The translations under genes were made by a program, and so were the position numbers. From NCBI GenBank assembly GCA_013397845.1, contig VZTG01007659.1, positions 124,001 to 188,000 of the forward strand: DNA of 64,000 nt, in the 5' to 3' direction. This DNA is from Melanocharis versteri (lineage: Eukaryota; Chordata; Aves; Passeriformes; Melanocharitidae). The notes beneath the pieces are model-generated. The model searched no databases. It saw only the letters and a program-made list of their open reading frames with translations, and was not told the DNA's origin. Of the stretch, positions 13,286 to 23,564 are shown one piece after another; the first letter of the stretch is position 1; each line of letters opens with the position of its first letter.

Positions 13286-13687
13286 AAGTCTCATGAGGAG
13301 CAGCTGAGGGAAGTGGGAGTGTTCAGCCTGGAGTAAAGGCAGCTCAGGGGAGACCTTATTGCTGTCTACAACTGCCTGAAAGAAGGGTGTGAATAGGTGG
13401 GGGTCAGTCTTCTCTCACAAGTAGAAAGTAATGGGACAAGAGGAAATGGCCTCAAGTTGCACCAGGAGAGGTTTAGACTGGATATTAGGAAAAATTTCTT
13501 CTCTGAAAGTATTGTTAAGCATTGGAACTGTCCAGGGAAGTGGTTGAGTCACCGTCCCTGGAGGAATTTAAAAGATGTGTAGATGTGGCACTTAGGAACG
13601 TGGTTTAGTGGTGGGCCTGGCAGTGCTGGGTTGAATTCAATGATCTTAGAGGTGTTTTCCAACCCCAATGATTCTGTGATTCTTTGG
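13286..13687 (+). mobile_element. CR1 LINE 3'-end fragment, plus strand, second copy
   Basis: This reads from the AGGAGCAGCTGAGGGAAGTG and GTTCAGCCTGGAGTAAAGGC region of the CR1 3' end, through 'ggggagaccttattgctgtc', 'gggacaagaggaaatggcct' and 'ctggatattaggaaaaattt'. It closes with TTTTCCAACCCCAATGATTC and the tail TGTGATTCTTTGG. It reaches further 5' than the neighbouring copy and has a different tail, so it is a separate insertion, probably of another CR1 subfamily. The 61-codon open frame at 13397-13582 lies inside it and is a by-product. Confidence 0.95.
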
Positions 13688-14079
13688 CTTTTTGGTGTGA
13701 TATATATCCAAGAGCTATAAATATTCACTTTGTTCTCCTCCAGCCTTTATCCAGGCAGACTATGCTTGAACAGCATGCACATAATGAAATTCAGCACTCC
13801 AGATAAGCAAAGAAAGAAACCACTTCATGTGAGAGTGCTCTTTTGGATTCGAGTGCAATGTTGGACTTCTTTTGCAGCCTCAAAGCTATTAGATTTCTCT
13901 CTGGTTTGAGAGTCACTATTGTATCTCAACCTGATACTGCAGTACTTGATTAATAAATTCACATCCTGTGTTCCTGCTGTTGCTTATTCTTCTCAGGGTA
14001 TAAAACTTGGTTATTGAAATGCATCTCTGTTTTCCAAAATATTTCTTCAATTTTTCAAAGTCATTTGGACTGCCTCACA
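13688..14079. other. Noncoding stretch, nothing recognised
   Basis: AT-rich sequence between the second plus-strand CR1 and a diverged LINE-like segment. No open frames or repeat ends were seen. Confidence 0.5.
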
Positions 14080-14250
14080 ACAAACTTGCAGTCCCTCTAA
14101 ACTGGTTAATGTTTAAAAATCTAATAAACTCACTCTTTGTTCCATCATCCAAGTAATTAATGAAAATATGGAATAGTATTCTACCCAAAACAGAACTGTG
14201 AGGAATGTCATTTGGCATGTTTTCCATTTTGCCAGCACACTGATTATTAT
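14080..14250 (-). mobile_element. Diverged CR1/L2-like reverse-transcriptase fragment
   Basis: The plus strand shows the reverse complement of a CR1-type LINE internal region. CATCATCCAAGTAATTAATG, then GAAAATATGGAATAGTATTC and GAACTGTGAGGAATGTCATT, line up in order with the usual CR1 'attgtccaggtcattaataaagatgttgaacagtactgg ... cccctgaggaacaccac' block. The match is loose, with no intact frame, so this would be an old copy. The edges are uncertain. I identified it from remembered family phrasing and not from an alignment. Confidence 0.5.
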
Positions 14251-14330
14251 TCATACAATACTGCCATCTGACCCACCTGACTGACCCTGTGTTAGCTACC
14301 TCTAGTCAACACCACCCTCACATGCTTTAA

Positions 14331-14350
14331 GTGACAAGATGTGACAAGAT
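14331..14350 (+). repeat. 10-bp tandem duplication
   Basis: GTGACAAGAT occurs twice back to back. It is a small local duplication in noncoding DNA with no further copies. Confidence 0.85.
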
Positions 14351-15280
14351 CTCTGACATCCTCTGCCTCTGCTTCAAGCAGACTGAAAAATTAATTTATG
14401 GCTATGACAGTGTTCTTCAAACAGGTGTTTTACTGCTGTTCTGAGGAAGATACAGAAGCCTCATGAGCTATGGCTTGATGTGGAATATAAATGACAAGAC
14501 TTCTGTGTATCTTGGGCTGTGACACAGACAATGCATTGGTGTTACTGAAGGGTTAAAGAAACCAGAGGCTTGTCACACAGGGTTTCAAAATCACTGCAAC
14601 AAAGTCATCTGACTCACAAAATGGAAGGAGCTGTCAAGCACATCACAAGTCATGTGCTCTCAGAAGTGTTCCTCAGCCATGGACAGCTTGGATTTTTCGA
14701 ACACATTGCAAACTGAAGGAATCTGTTCCTCTACACAGAAATCTAAAAATGGCTACTGCCATGAGATCAGGCAGATGTCTTTCAATGACTTTGTTAAGAC
14801 CTAGTTATTCATCTCATCAGGAATTTTTCTATTATTTTTAGTAAAATAAGAAAAAATCGGTACAACATGGATGAGCAAGTAGGTTCAAGAGGAAAAAACC
14901 CCTTCTGTATTCACATGAAGATCAATTCAAATGGTATTTCTTTAAAAAAAAATTGTTTTTTTAGACTTAATTTTTGCACTTGCGTGTTTGCAATAATGAG
15001 GTAGTGGTAACAATTTTTTTCTTATTCAATGCTGAATATTTTTAGAAAGAGAATTAAGTTTTCAAAAATAAATTTAAAAAGAAAACAAGAAAATTAATTA
15101 AAGGACACTTTAAGAGCTTGTTGTAGCTCTGTGTACACAAACCTTAATGAAAGCCTTCCTTTTGTCATGCTGCTTGTGCATATTTGGATCAGATAGACTA
15201 TTTCACAAGTTACTTCTGTTATGAGTTCCAGATTACAGAAATTCAGGTCATCCATCAAGCAGTGCACATGTATGACCACC
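14351..15280. other. Noncoding stretch, nothing recognised
   Basis: AT-rich DNA with A and T runs near 14941-14964. No open frame above about 61 codons and no repeat family seen. Confidence 0.5.
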
Positions 15281-15321
15281 CAAATAAAAGCATAAGTGAC
15301 ACAAATAAAAGCATAAGTGAC
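15281..15321 (+). repeat. 21-bp tandem duplication
   Basis: The 20-mer CAAATAAAAGCATAAGTGAC occurs at 15281-15300 and again at 15302-15321, separated by one A. The copies are exact, which points to a recent duplication, probably by replication slippage. It overlaps no gene. Confidence 0.92.
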
Positions 15322-17327
15322 AGTTGCTGAGGGATGTCAAAACAATGATGTGAACTTTTCCTGCAGTAAAAATAGCACTAGACAGACAGGCCTACTTCAG
15401 ATTCTAAAGTTGAAGGACAGTAGAAGTGGATACTTCAGTTTTGTTCAATAGGGCTTTAGAAAAGTCATTGCCCAACAGTGAACAAAATTCCCTTGGTGTA
15501 AACAAAAAGACAAAAAATGAGTAGGTTTACCCTTAAAGACTGAAAGAACCATTATTTTCAACTCCTTCCAGTTAAGTTGGGAATGGAGCCAGACGCAGGT
15601 TTAGCACACTACAGCCACTGTTCTGCAACAGGTAAACAGGATTGGGAAAAGAGAAAATATGTGACTTGGTTAACAAAGGAGAGATTAGCAGGGGATTTTC
15701 TCCTGGGTGTAATTTTGCACTGATTACTGTAATGACCAGCCCGGGGACAGTGATTGTGACTTGTAATACAAAGCATGTGCCATAAATAGTTCAGCTTCGA
15801 GACATGGGGAGACATTCAGTGTACCTGACAACCTGTCTGCTCGACAGACAGCCAGGATGATGCTAAGCACCAGCTGCAGAATTTTATTATCCAGTTACTG
15901 GCTTTAGAAGATCTGCATCCAGTAACTTTAAGAGAGATGGCTAAGGACTCTCTGGCTCCTCCACCCTGAGTCTCAAATCTTGGAACACGAAGGGTCTGGA
16001 GCACTGAAAGGAGGCAAATGCTGCAGCAATGTAAACAGGGGGTTAGAGGCATGACAACTATAATTTTTAAACAAATAATGTCATAACTGTTAAGAAACAA
16101 TTAATAAACAACTTAAAAGTGGATGGTGTACAATTTATTTTAAAATTTATTTTGCTACTTCTTTTTAAGTTAGAGCTAACACAAGTTTGCAAACTTAGAA
16201 TTCTGTGGTGTATTTACACCGAGACCGATAACAGTTTTCACTGAGAATCCACAATCTACCTGGACTACTCTAAGAGCAAGGAAACTGCAATGTCTCAACA
16301 TGCCACTTTAAGTTGGATTTTTACCACGGTTTTTTTAGAGGTTGGTACTTGACTTTGTGTATTCCACATTGTACTGCTGATCCGGAAGAAAATCGAAAAT
16401 TGCTGCTGACAAAGTTCGCAGAAGACACAGGTAATGAGAATGATAAGTAATGGTAAGGATATGTTACAGAAAGAAACCAATCACAATAATGACTTGATAA
16501 ATCAGGCTGCAAGCAATTAATTTGACCTTCAATAAAATTGACTGTAAAATTATGCATTTAGGAAGGAAGAATACACAGCCTGATTACAGAATGGGGAGGT
16601 CTATCTGCATCAGAAATGGCTTTAAAATGGCATACTGAGACTGTAGTGATAATCAGCTGAACCTTGGCTCCAATACAATTATTTGGCCAAGGGACTAATG
16701 AAATCTTCGTTGTGTGCATAGGAGTTTATCAAAAAGAAAGTTACAAGCAGTGATCCAATTGCCTTTTTAAATACCTACATGTGGAACAAAAATCTGATAA
16801 AGCCAGATGCACTCTGTTTCACAGAGACATGTGCAAGAAGATACAAATGTTTGAAATTAAACCTAGAGGAGCCTAGTCAATAAGTAGAGCACACACTATT
16901 AACAGCAAAGGCCATTAATCATTAGTACAGTTTAACAAGCGCTGTAGTAGATAACTTTTCCATCTCTGGAGGAATTTAAAAATCTCTGGCTACTCCTCTA
17001 GTTTCTGCTGTAAGCAGAAGTTAATCAGGACAATAAAGCTTTTTGTTTTATGGGGACCTACAGATTATAGTGGTCTTGTCTGTCTTTGCCATGTACAAGT
17101 CTATAACAGAGCTTTATAACTTTATAACTGTCATTATGCCCTAAACCTTCATTCTAGTACCAGACTTCAGGACCTCTGTGCTCTGCTGTACAAAAAGGCA
17201 ATTATTTTTGATGTTCTGTTCATGTAATGCAAACATGACTTTGCCTAAAGTATCTCTATTCTTAATGGGAAAATATATCTTCCTACTGAAATACTAGAGA
17301 GCTCAATTATGGCCTTTGCTCCTAGAT
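15322..17327. other. AT-rich noncoding stretch, nothing recognised
   Basis: Short open frames (15609-15815, 15816-16100, 16321-16557, all minus strand) have no recognisable domains and lie in AT-rich sequence. No transposon ends or RNA genes were identified. Confidence 0.55.
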
Positions 17328-17435
17328 TTTACACATAAATGTACTGGTGTGACACAAAATATTCCTAATGAGCCTCTTAAATTTACACATAAATGTACAA
17401 GTATAACACAAAATATGTCCTAATGAGCCTTTGGA
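17328..17435 (+). repeat. Two-copy ~54-bp imperfect tandem duplication
   Basis: Copy one (17328-17381) and copy two (from 17382) share TTTACACATAAATGTAC, then GACACAAAATAT versus AACACAAAATAT, then TCCTAATGAGCCT. They differ at a few substitutions and by one inserted base. The divergence between copies suggests an older event than the exact 21-bp duplication at 15.3 kb. No third copy is visible. Confidence 0.9.
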
Positions 17436-20400
17436 AACATGCACATTGATGTAGTCAGGGCTGTGAACAAGAGAAGAGGTCTTTTAAGTGTTTTTTACAT
17501 AAAAAAAGAGCAGCTGATGAAAAATCCAGAGTTTTTGCTTTCCTTTGCATACATCTGGGATCTTTCTTGTTAATAACATTAATGTGTGTGTCTTCAGAAT
17601 ATGAATCTGTTGACAGCTAGGTAGTTATCTAGGGTAGTAATCTATATAGAGTGATACTAGAGATAGATACTGTATTTCATCTAACTTTGGGGATAACGTA
17701 ATTAGAAGAATTGCACCGTCAGCAGCAGCACCCATTCATAAGCATATTTTTGGCAACTTTTAAAAAAATAATCTCTGTTCTCTCAGAAAGTTTTCTTGTA
17801 AGGTAGATTGTGCTTGTGCTGCTAATTGCTGCTGATATGGTTAAGAGATACTTTTACTCTGTGGGATTAAGATGCCTTTTCTGAATGAGACAATTTATGA
17901 ATGTCATGCTACAAAAAGAAGAGAACCTTTCAGAAAAGGAATGAGTGCCCCACATCTTAGGAACTTGCTTTCATGGTCCATAATGCCAGCAATCTGCTTT
18001 CAAGGGACAAACAACTCGCATCACTCAGTAACTGTCTTGTACTAGTTCTAGTTCAAGCCTCAAAGAAGGCAAAAGAGGTAGTGAAACTTGATTACATTGT
18101 CCTTGCATGCATTATAAATACAGACTGCTCATCCAGAATATCTGTCATGCAAATATCACCCAGGATATAACTCCTATTTCATCAAGCTCCGTTTGTTATA
18201 ATTTGAAACCTGTGGCTTATTATAGAGAGTAGAGGATATTTTAGAGTATACCAGCCAGATGACTTTCAGTAAATTGAAAAATTGTAAGACCTTTTAATTA
18301 TGAAAGAAAAAGACAGTTACCATACTAACAGATAAATACTTGTGCAGTGTGCCAGAAGCTTCCTGAATATATGTAAATATATGATAATTAGCCAATGTTC
18401 ATGGTAAAACATTTTCAAGAGCTAGCAAGGCATTTCTTCATCTGATTAAGCAGTGAATATGCAATAGTAAAAGGTTAACTCAATGTGAGTGTCATGTGAT
18501 GTTCTAATAGCATCATGCTGATTTAAGTGGGTAGGCATCATTTAAAGTAGAAACTCATTTTCTTGGTCATCATTTTCTCTAATGTCTCACAACATGAGAG
18601 ACACATTCAGGGAGTAGAAAGAAATGTAAGATGTGACTTCAAGGCAGTTTTCATTTCAGACATAGTGAAATACTGAGAAAAGTCTGATCAGACACTTTTC
18701 AATCTCTGTGCTGGCTGTATGAGTGACCTTGGAATAGCCCAGGATGAAGCATATATAACTAAGGGCTATTCGAGTTCTTAGTTTGTAATTAAGTACTACT
18801 TTTGCTGCTGAAGAGGCTTCTGCAACTAAATCACATGGCTGCGTTCACACAATGCCTTAAAACCAGGCTAAAAAAACCCTGAAAAATCTTGACTTCTCAA
18901 GATACTATCTCAGTATCATCCTTTATCTGCAACTTGCATAGGAAGTTTCTTACTTCTCCCTGCCTGAAAGGGATAATTTCTGTAAAGCAGCTGTTATAGG
19001 GTATATAACCGTAATTTAAACAGGGGCAGATGAGTACGAGTCGCAGTTACATTAACCTACCTTTCTTCACAAGGCTGCTACTGGTCCCAGTAACCAAAAT
19101 TTATATTTTCCTCCTTATCTTTAATTAGTGTTACACTTATTCTACTTCTTGTTCTACTTTCTGTTTCATTTTGCATCCCATTTCCCTGTTGCCACTCTTC
19201 ACCCTCCTTCTGTTCCTATTTGCCAGGAGAAATATTGAAAATGGTCTGGGACTGTGTCCGAGAGCATCAGTAAATCCTTTCCAATTTTTTTTACCAGAAG
19301 ACACATTTCCCAGAGCTGTCTCCCAGGAACTGCCAGGCCTGCCTTTGCTAGTGTATGTGTCCAGCCCCTTCGGAATCCGTTCTTGCCATTTAAATTCTAT
19401 CCAGATAGTTCCTACAGTGAGTTATAGTTGCCTGATATTGGAAAGTCATTGTTCATATCAGCAGTGCTCACAGGGATGAGCTCAAACATATAACTTTTGC
19501 CTTCTGGAATCAGGGTGTTAATAAAAATAAAACATGATTTACACCTCACGCTCGAGCTGGGTATCAGGGAGTTGCAGGGAAGTGTTCTGTTGTTGGCTAC
19601 GCCGTTAAGCTGAGCTCTGTGCATGTGTGCAATGCAGGAGTGCAGTTTTAATGGGAAACTCCCTGAAAGTTGTTACCCAGAAGCAAAGTATTGCTATGCA
19701 GTTTTATTGCCAGATCATAGAATTCATCTTTTTTCCCTTGGCCTGAGCTAAGCACACAAGAGAGCAAGCCAAAAAAAAAGTCAAAACGAAAACCATAAAA
19801 ACCCCCACCCTTCTGGTTCCTGCAGCATCTTTGAAATAGACTTCTTATCTTGGAGGTTTGCTGCTTTTGATCTATTTCTACACCTGTCTGAATAAGGAGT
19901 TCCATATGCATGGATCTCTCCCACCTGTACAGGATTTCTCCCCCCAGCCCTCTCCCAGCATGGCACATTCTGGCCAGTTGCCAGCTCTGTTAGCTGCTGT
20001 GGTCCCTGCAGTGTGTGGTTTGCATTGACAATTCCGTGGTATGAAGAAAATTTAAAAGCAGAACAGCAGCACTCAGGTAACTGCTGGGGAGGACATGGCT
20101 GTTTTCCAAATAATTTGGAGTTAACCGTTTGTGTTTTGTTTCTAGAGATGCTGTCACAGTATGGAAATCAGCATCTTTTTCTGCAGTGGCAACTGATGGA
20201 TGATGAGGGGGAGGCTGGCAGGAGATGCAGCTGATGAAGAGCCCAGAATGAAGAAACAAAAATATGGCAAAATTGATAGGGAAGAAAGGATGCAGATGCT
20301 GCTGTTTTGATTGATGAAGTAAAAGCTGTTAGAGATGCTCTCATTAAAGATTGCTGAACAATCTCCAGCAAATCACATACTCAGCAACCTAGTGGGTTTA

Positions 20401-22794
20401 GTGTGAGTGTGGCTGGAGCAGCTCCTCCTATGTAGGGCTGCAGAAAGGGAATTGCAGAGTAAATGGACATAAATAGCCGAGACCTCTGCCAGTAACTGAT
20501 GGCTGACATCATTCTCTGCCTCATTTCTTCACCTTGGGAAAAGGGTTGGGGGACTCTCAGTGTCTATGTCTCCAGCACTGCTGAAGTTCTCTCCTAGGGA
20601 CTGTGCAAAGCTACTCTGAATTCCTGTCCTCCTGACTCGTTGTGTGTTCTGGAGCAAGAAAAGCAATCTCAGTGTTTCAGCCTTCCCCACACAATCATCA
20701 TTACCATGGTTTATTGGAATGTATGCAACATTCACAGGGGTACTGTGACAAGTAATTAATTAATATTTGACCAGAACTCTGGCAATATCCAGTGTGGTCT
20801 AAATGTCCAACTTGTCTTTGACCTTCTGACAGAAGTAAGAGGCACAAACAAGATAAGCCATTGTCTGTGGTTAGAATCTCCTTCATGACCTGTCTCCCTT
20901 TTCATAAGCACTGCAGCTGTGGCCAGATAATCAGCAACCATAATTAAGTTCGTGGTAGTTTATACCAGGAAGTATATGCCCAAAATCCTTTTCTTTTGAG
21001 GATAATTCACTAAGAAAAAAAAGGGATTCCTTCTGCAACATTTAGTGGGCTCCATGTTCCCTACAACCCTTACAACACCTCTGTTTTCTAACATGTCCCA
21101 TAAAGCACCCCCAGTGTTTGCCAATGATCTGTGTTTGCTGGTTCACACTTGAAGACCAGGTGTCTTGACCAATGGGCTGCCATGGAGGTCGACAACAGTA
21201 TCAAATAACCCAGATTTTCCACCAGAAGGGTGCTGATTTGGATTTTTCTCCCCTGTAGGACCACCATTTCCCACACAGTTTATGTCAATGTCGTACTTTT
21301 GGGCCACAGGCACCAAAGTCGCATTTGTTTGAAATTGGTCAATTGGTTCAAAAATTCTCAGGAACTGACAGATATATTGTCAAGACAGACAGAGAGGTGC
21401 TTTCAGGAACATAGACCCTTGCTTTATTTCATGTTATCTCATGAAAAAGGCATAGGAATTTAATTCTAAAAGCCAATTTCTATCAAGATTACTGCTAAAC
21501 TTTGATTTATGTAACTTTTAATGACACAAAAAACTGACTAAATCCCCCTCCCACCTTAGACAGCAATATCTGAATTAGAGTTTTCTTATATATCCAGTAC
21601 TTCTCTGATCGATCCTGGAAGATTCCTGCAAAACAGGAAAGTACACTTAATACTCAAAATAGAGGAAGGAATTTTTAGCAGAAACTTTCAAGTCTTTCTT
21701 TAGTCCTCACATAAGAGCAAAGATGAGCTCACTTGTTGTTTTTTTTTTTCTCTTTATAAGTCACCTTAACATTTGCATCCATAAATTAGAAAATTGCTAT
21801 GATACGGCTAAAAATCCTTAGGGAATTCATGCATTGCTGGAGAAGATTTCCTCTCACAAAAACAGTCCTTGGAATGATAAATACTTCTGTTAATGAGATA
21901 TAAGGCAAAAGTAAATTATTTTTTCCATATCTGCACAATTATGGTGTCTGAGCTGCTAGGATTAGATCCATGTGGGAGTTAGCACAAGACCCAAATGACA
22001 ACAAACAGGAGAAAATGTCTAAAAGCATGGATCAGAGCAGCTTCTTTCAAAACAAAATGGTCTGCTCAGAGAGCGGTGGTAGATAAAATAAGGGTTTGAT
22101 CCTGTGATGTATTTCAGTGTTCACATGCTGAGGACTCTGGAGGAAGTACAGTTGACCTCTATGCCTGCTATGAACAATGGCATTACCATGAATTCTCTGC
22201 TTGCAAATAACTTGCTCTGTCTTTCTAATCAGACTGGTCAGAAAAGCCTATTCCATTACAGAAATACAGGCTATTTCAGCTGCCTCTGCTGGAGGAAAGG
22301 GCACTCACAACTCCTATTGGGTTAATAAATGCACTTGCAGCAACTGAAAGAAAGAGGTTTCAAAACAGGCTCTGTTTCAGCTACTAATAACAAATATTCT
22401 TTGATTTGCACGGCATGTGCCTGTGTTTACATGTGAGGATTCCGCTTTCACTGGCTATCATGCCAGTCTCTCTAGTGCCCAATATGTTACCTTAGTTTGT
22501 ACCACAAAACAGTATGGCAACTTGGGAAGCCACAACACAGTACTGAGACCTTTGAAATGACCCCAAAAGAGGTTAAGGCTTCCATGTCTCTAACTGCTGC
22601 CCACTGGACGCCTGGCCAAGCAGTGTGACAGCTAACGTGTGATACTTGACCGAGGAAACTTCTCGGTGAAAATGCCTTTAGCAGTAGACAAACCACAGCT
22701 TTCCTTATCTAGAGTACAACTTTACTGCCTTCAAAGTCTAAACATGAGTTTAAGAACAGGTTGTTGGATCAGCAGGGTGTAAAGAATTATGTGA
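17436..22794. other. Noncoding stretch, nothing recognised
   Basis: Mixed-composition DNA in which stops interrupt all frames. The longest open frames (19648-19968 minus, 106 codons; 19171-19479 plus, 102 codons) show no domain or family resemblance and are flanked by ordinary noncoding sequence. A T run lies near 21738-21750. No CR1 tail, LTR end or tRNA-like box was found. Confidence 0.5.
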
Positions 22795-22986
22795 AGCTTC
22801 AGGCCAGAGTTATCACAAACGGTGCCAGTGAAGCCAAATGTAGTTTCAGAGGAGGAGGTTCATAGTCAAGAGCTTGTGCGAGACTTGCCTGAGGCCGAGA
22901 AGGACGAGCTCCTCACCATGTTCCTGTGGCAGGACATCTACCCCCCACTTCTCTCTACCACAGGTAGTTGGTGCATAAAGAGATAA
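22795..22986 (+). pseudogene. Open frame remnant beside a probable LTR, unrecognised
   Basis: A frame open for 63 codons between stops at 22792-22794 and 22984-22986. It has an unusually protein-like composition: acidic and hydrophobic, with stretches such as SEEEVHSQELVRDLPEAEKD and LLTMFLWQDIYPPLL. Codon use differs from the surrounding AT-rich DNA, with many G- or C-ending codons in the middle part. It ends about 110 bases before a purine tract and a candidate LTR start at 23100, the position expected for the 3' end of retroviral internal sequence. I cannot assign it to a known viral or cellular family. It could equally be a fragment of an exon or chance. There is no convincing start codon. 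Confidence 0.3.
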
Positions 22987-23081
22987 TGAAGGGGCTGAAA
23001 GGCCCAGCAGGGGTCAACTCTGGCACCACAAGGGCTCAGACCTCAGCCAAGAATCCACACCTTAGTCTGGAGAGCCGATGT

Positions 23082-23099
23082 GGAAAGAGATAAAGGAAA
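23082..23099 (+). promoter_or_regulatory. Candidate polypurine tract
   Basis: GGAAAGAGATAAAGGAAA is purine-only except for one T and is followed directly by TGTG, the expected start of a 3' LTR. In retroviruses the polypurine tract primes plus-strand DNA synthesis. This call depends on the LTR call to its right. Confidence 0.4.
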
Positions 23100-23564
23100 T
23101 GTGTCTGACTGAGAGACACTGTTTTACAAACTATAAAAGACACACAAGTTATCACAGAGGCAGAAATCTCTTACAAGCAGAAGTGTCTACACACACACCC
23201 TGAAAGTGTGGGAGACTTCTGCCCAGAATCTGAGAGCAGGTTTTGCGGTTACTTCTTCGAAGATTGAGTGAAAGGAGGGGTGCCTTATCAATAATTGGAT
23301 GGTAAGATACATTGATTCCCAGTTATATCATTTCTTATACAGCTGTAATTGAAATGGGACCTTATTGTGCACTGGATGTTAACCTACTAGCAGTTCTTTT
23401 CCAATTTTGTCCTTATTCCTGTGTAGTATATAGTCTGTTCTAAGTCTTACGTCTGTCAGTTTTCTGTCTATTAAATAAATAATTCATTCTATAATAGACC
23501 GAATCAGCCATTATTAAAGAACTTGTGAATGAGAGTGGGTTTTGGGGCTCTGGCCACCTCAACA
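23100..23564 (+). mobile_element. Probable endogenous retrovirus LTR (ERVL-like)
   Basis: The 465-bp segment starts TGTGTCTGAC and ends CACCTCAACA, giving TG...CA termini. A polyadenylation signal AATAAA lies at 23474-23479, about 90 bases before the end. The closing part (GAATGAGAGTGGG, then GGCTCTGGCCACCTCAACA) resembles the U5 ends of avian ERVL-type LTRs as I remember them. A purine tract adjoins the left edge. No primer-binding site follows the right edge, so this would be the 3' LTR of a decayed provirus or a solo LTR. No clear target-site duplication was seen. A TATAAAA at 23132-23138 is oddly close to the left end. Family and exact edges are inferred. Confidence 0.5.
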
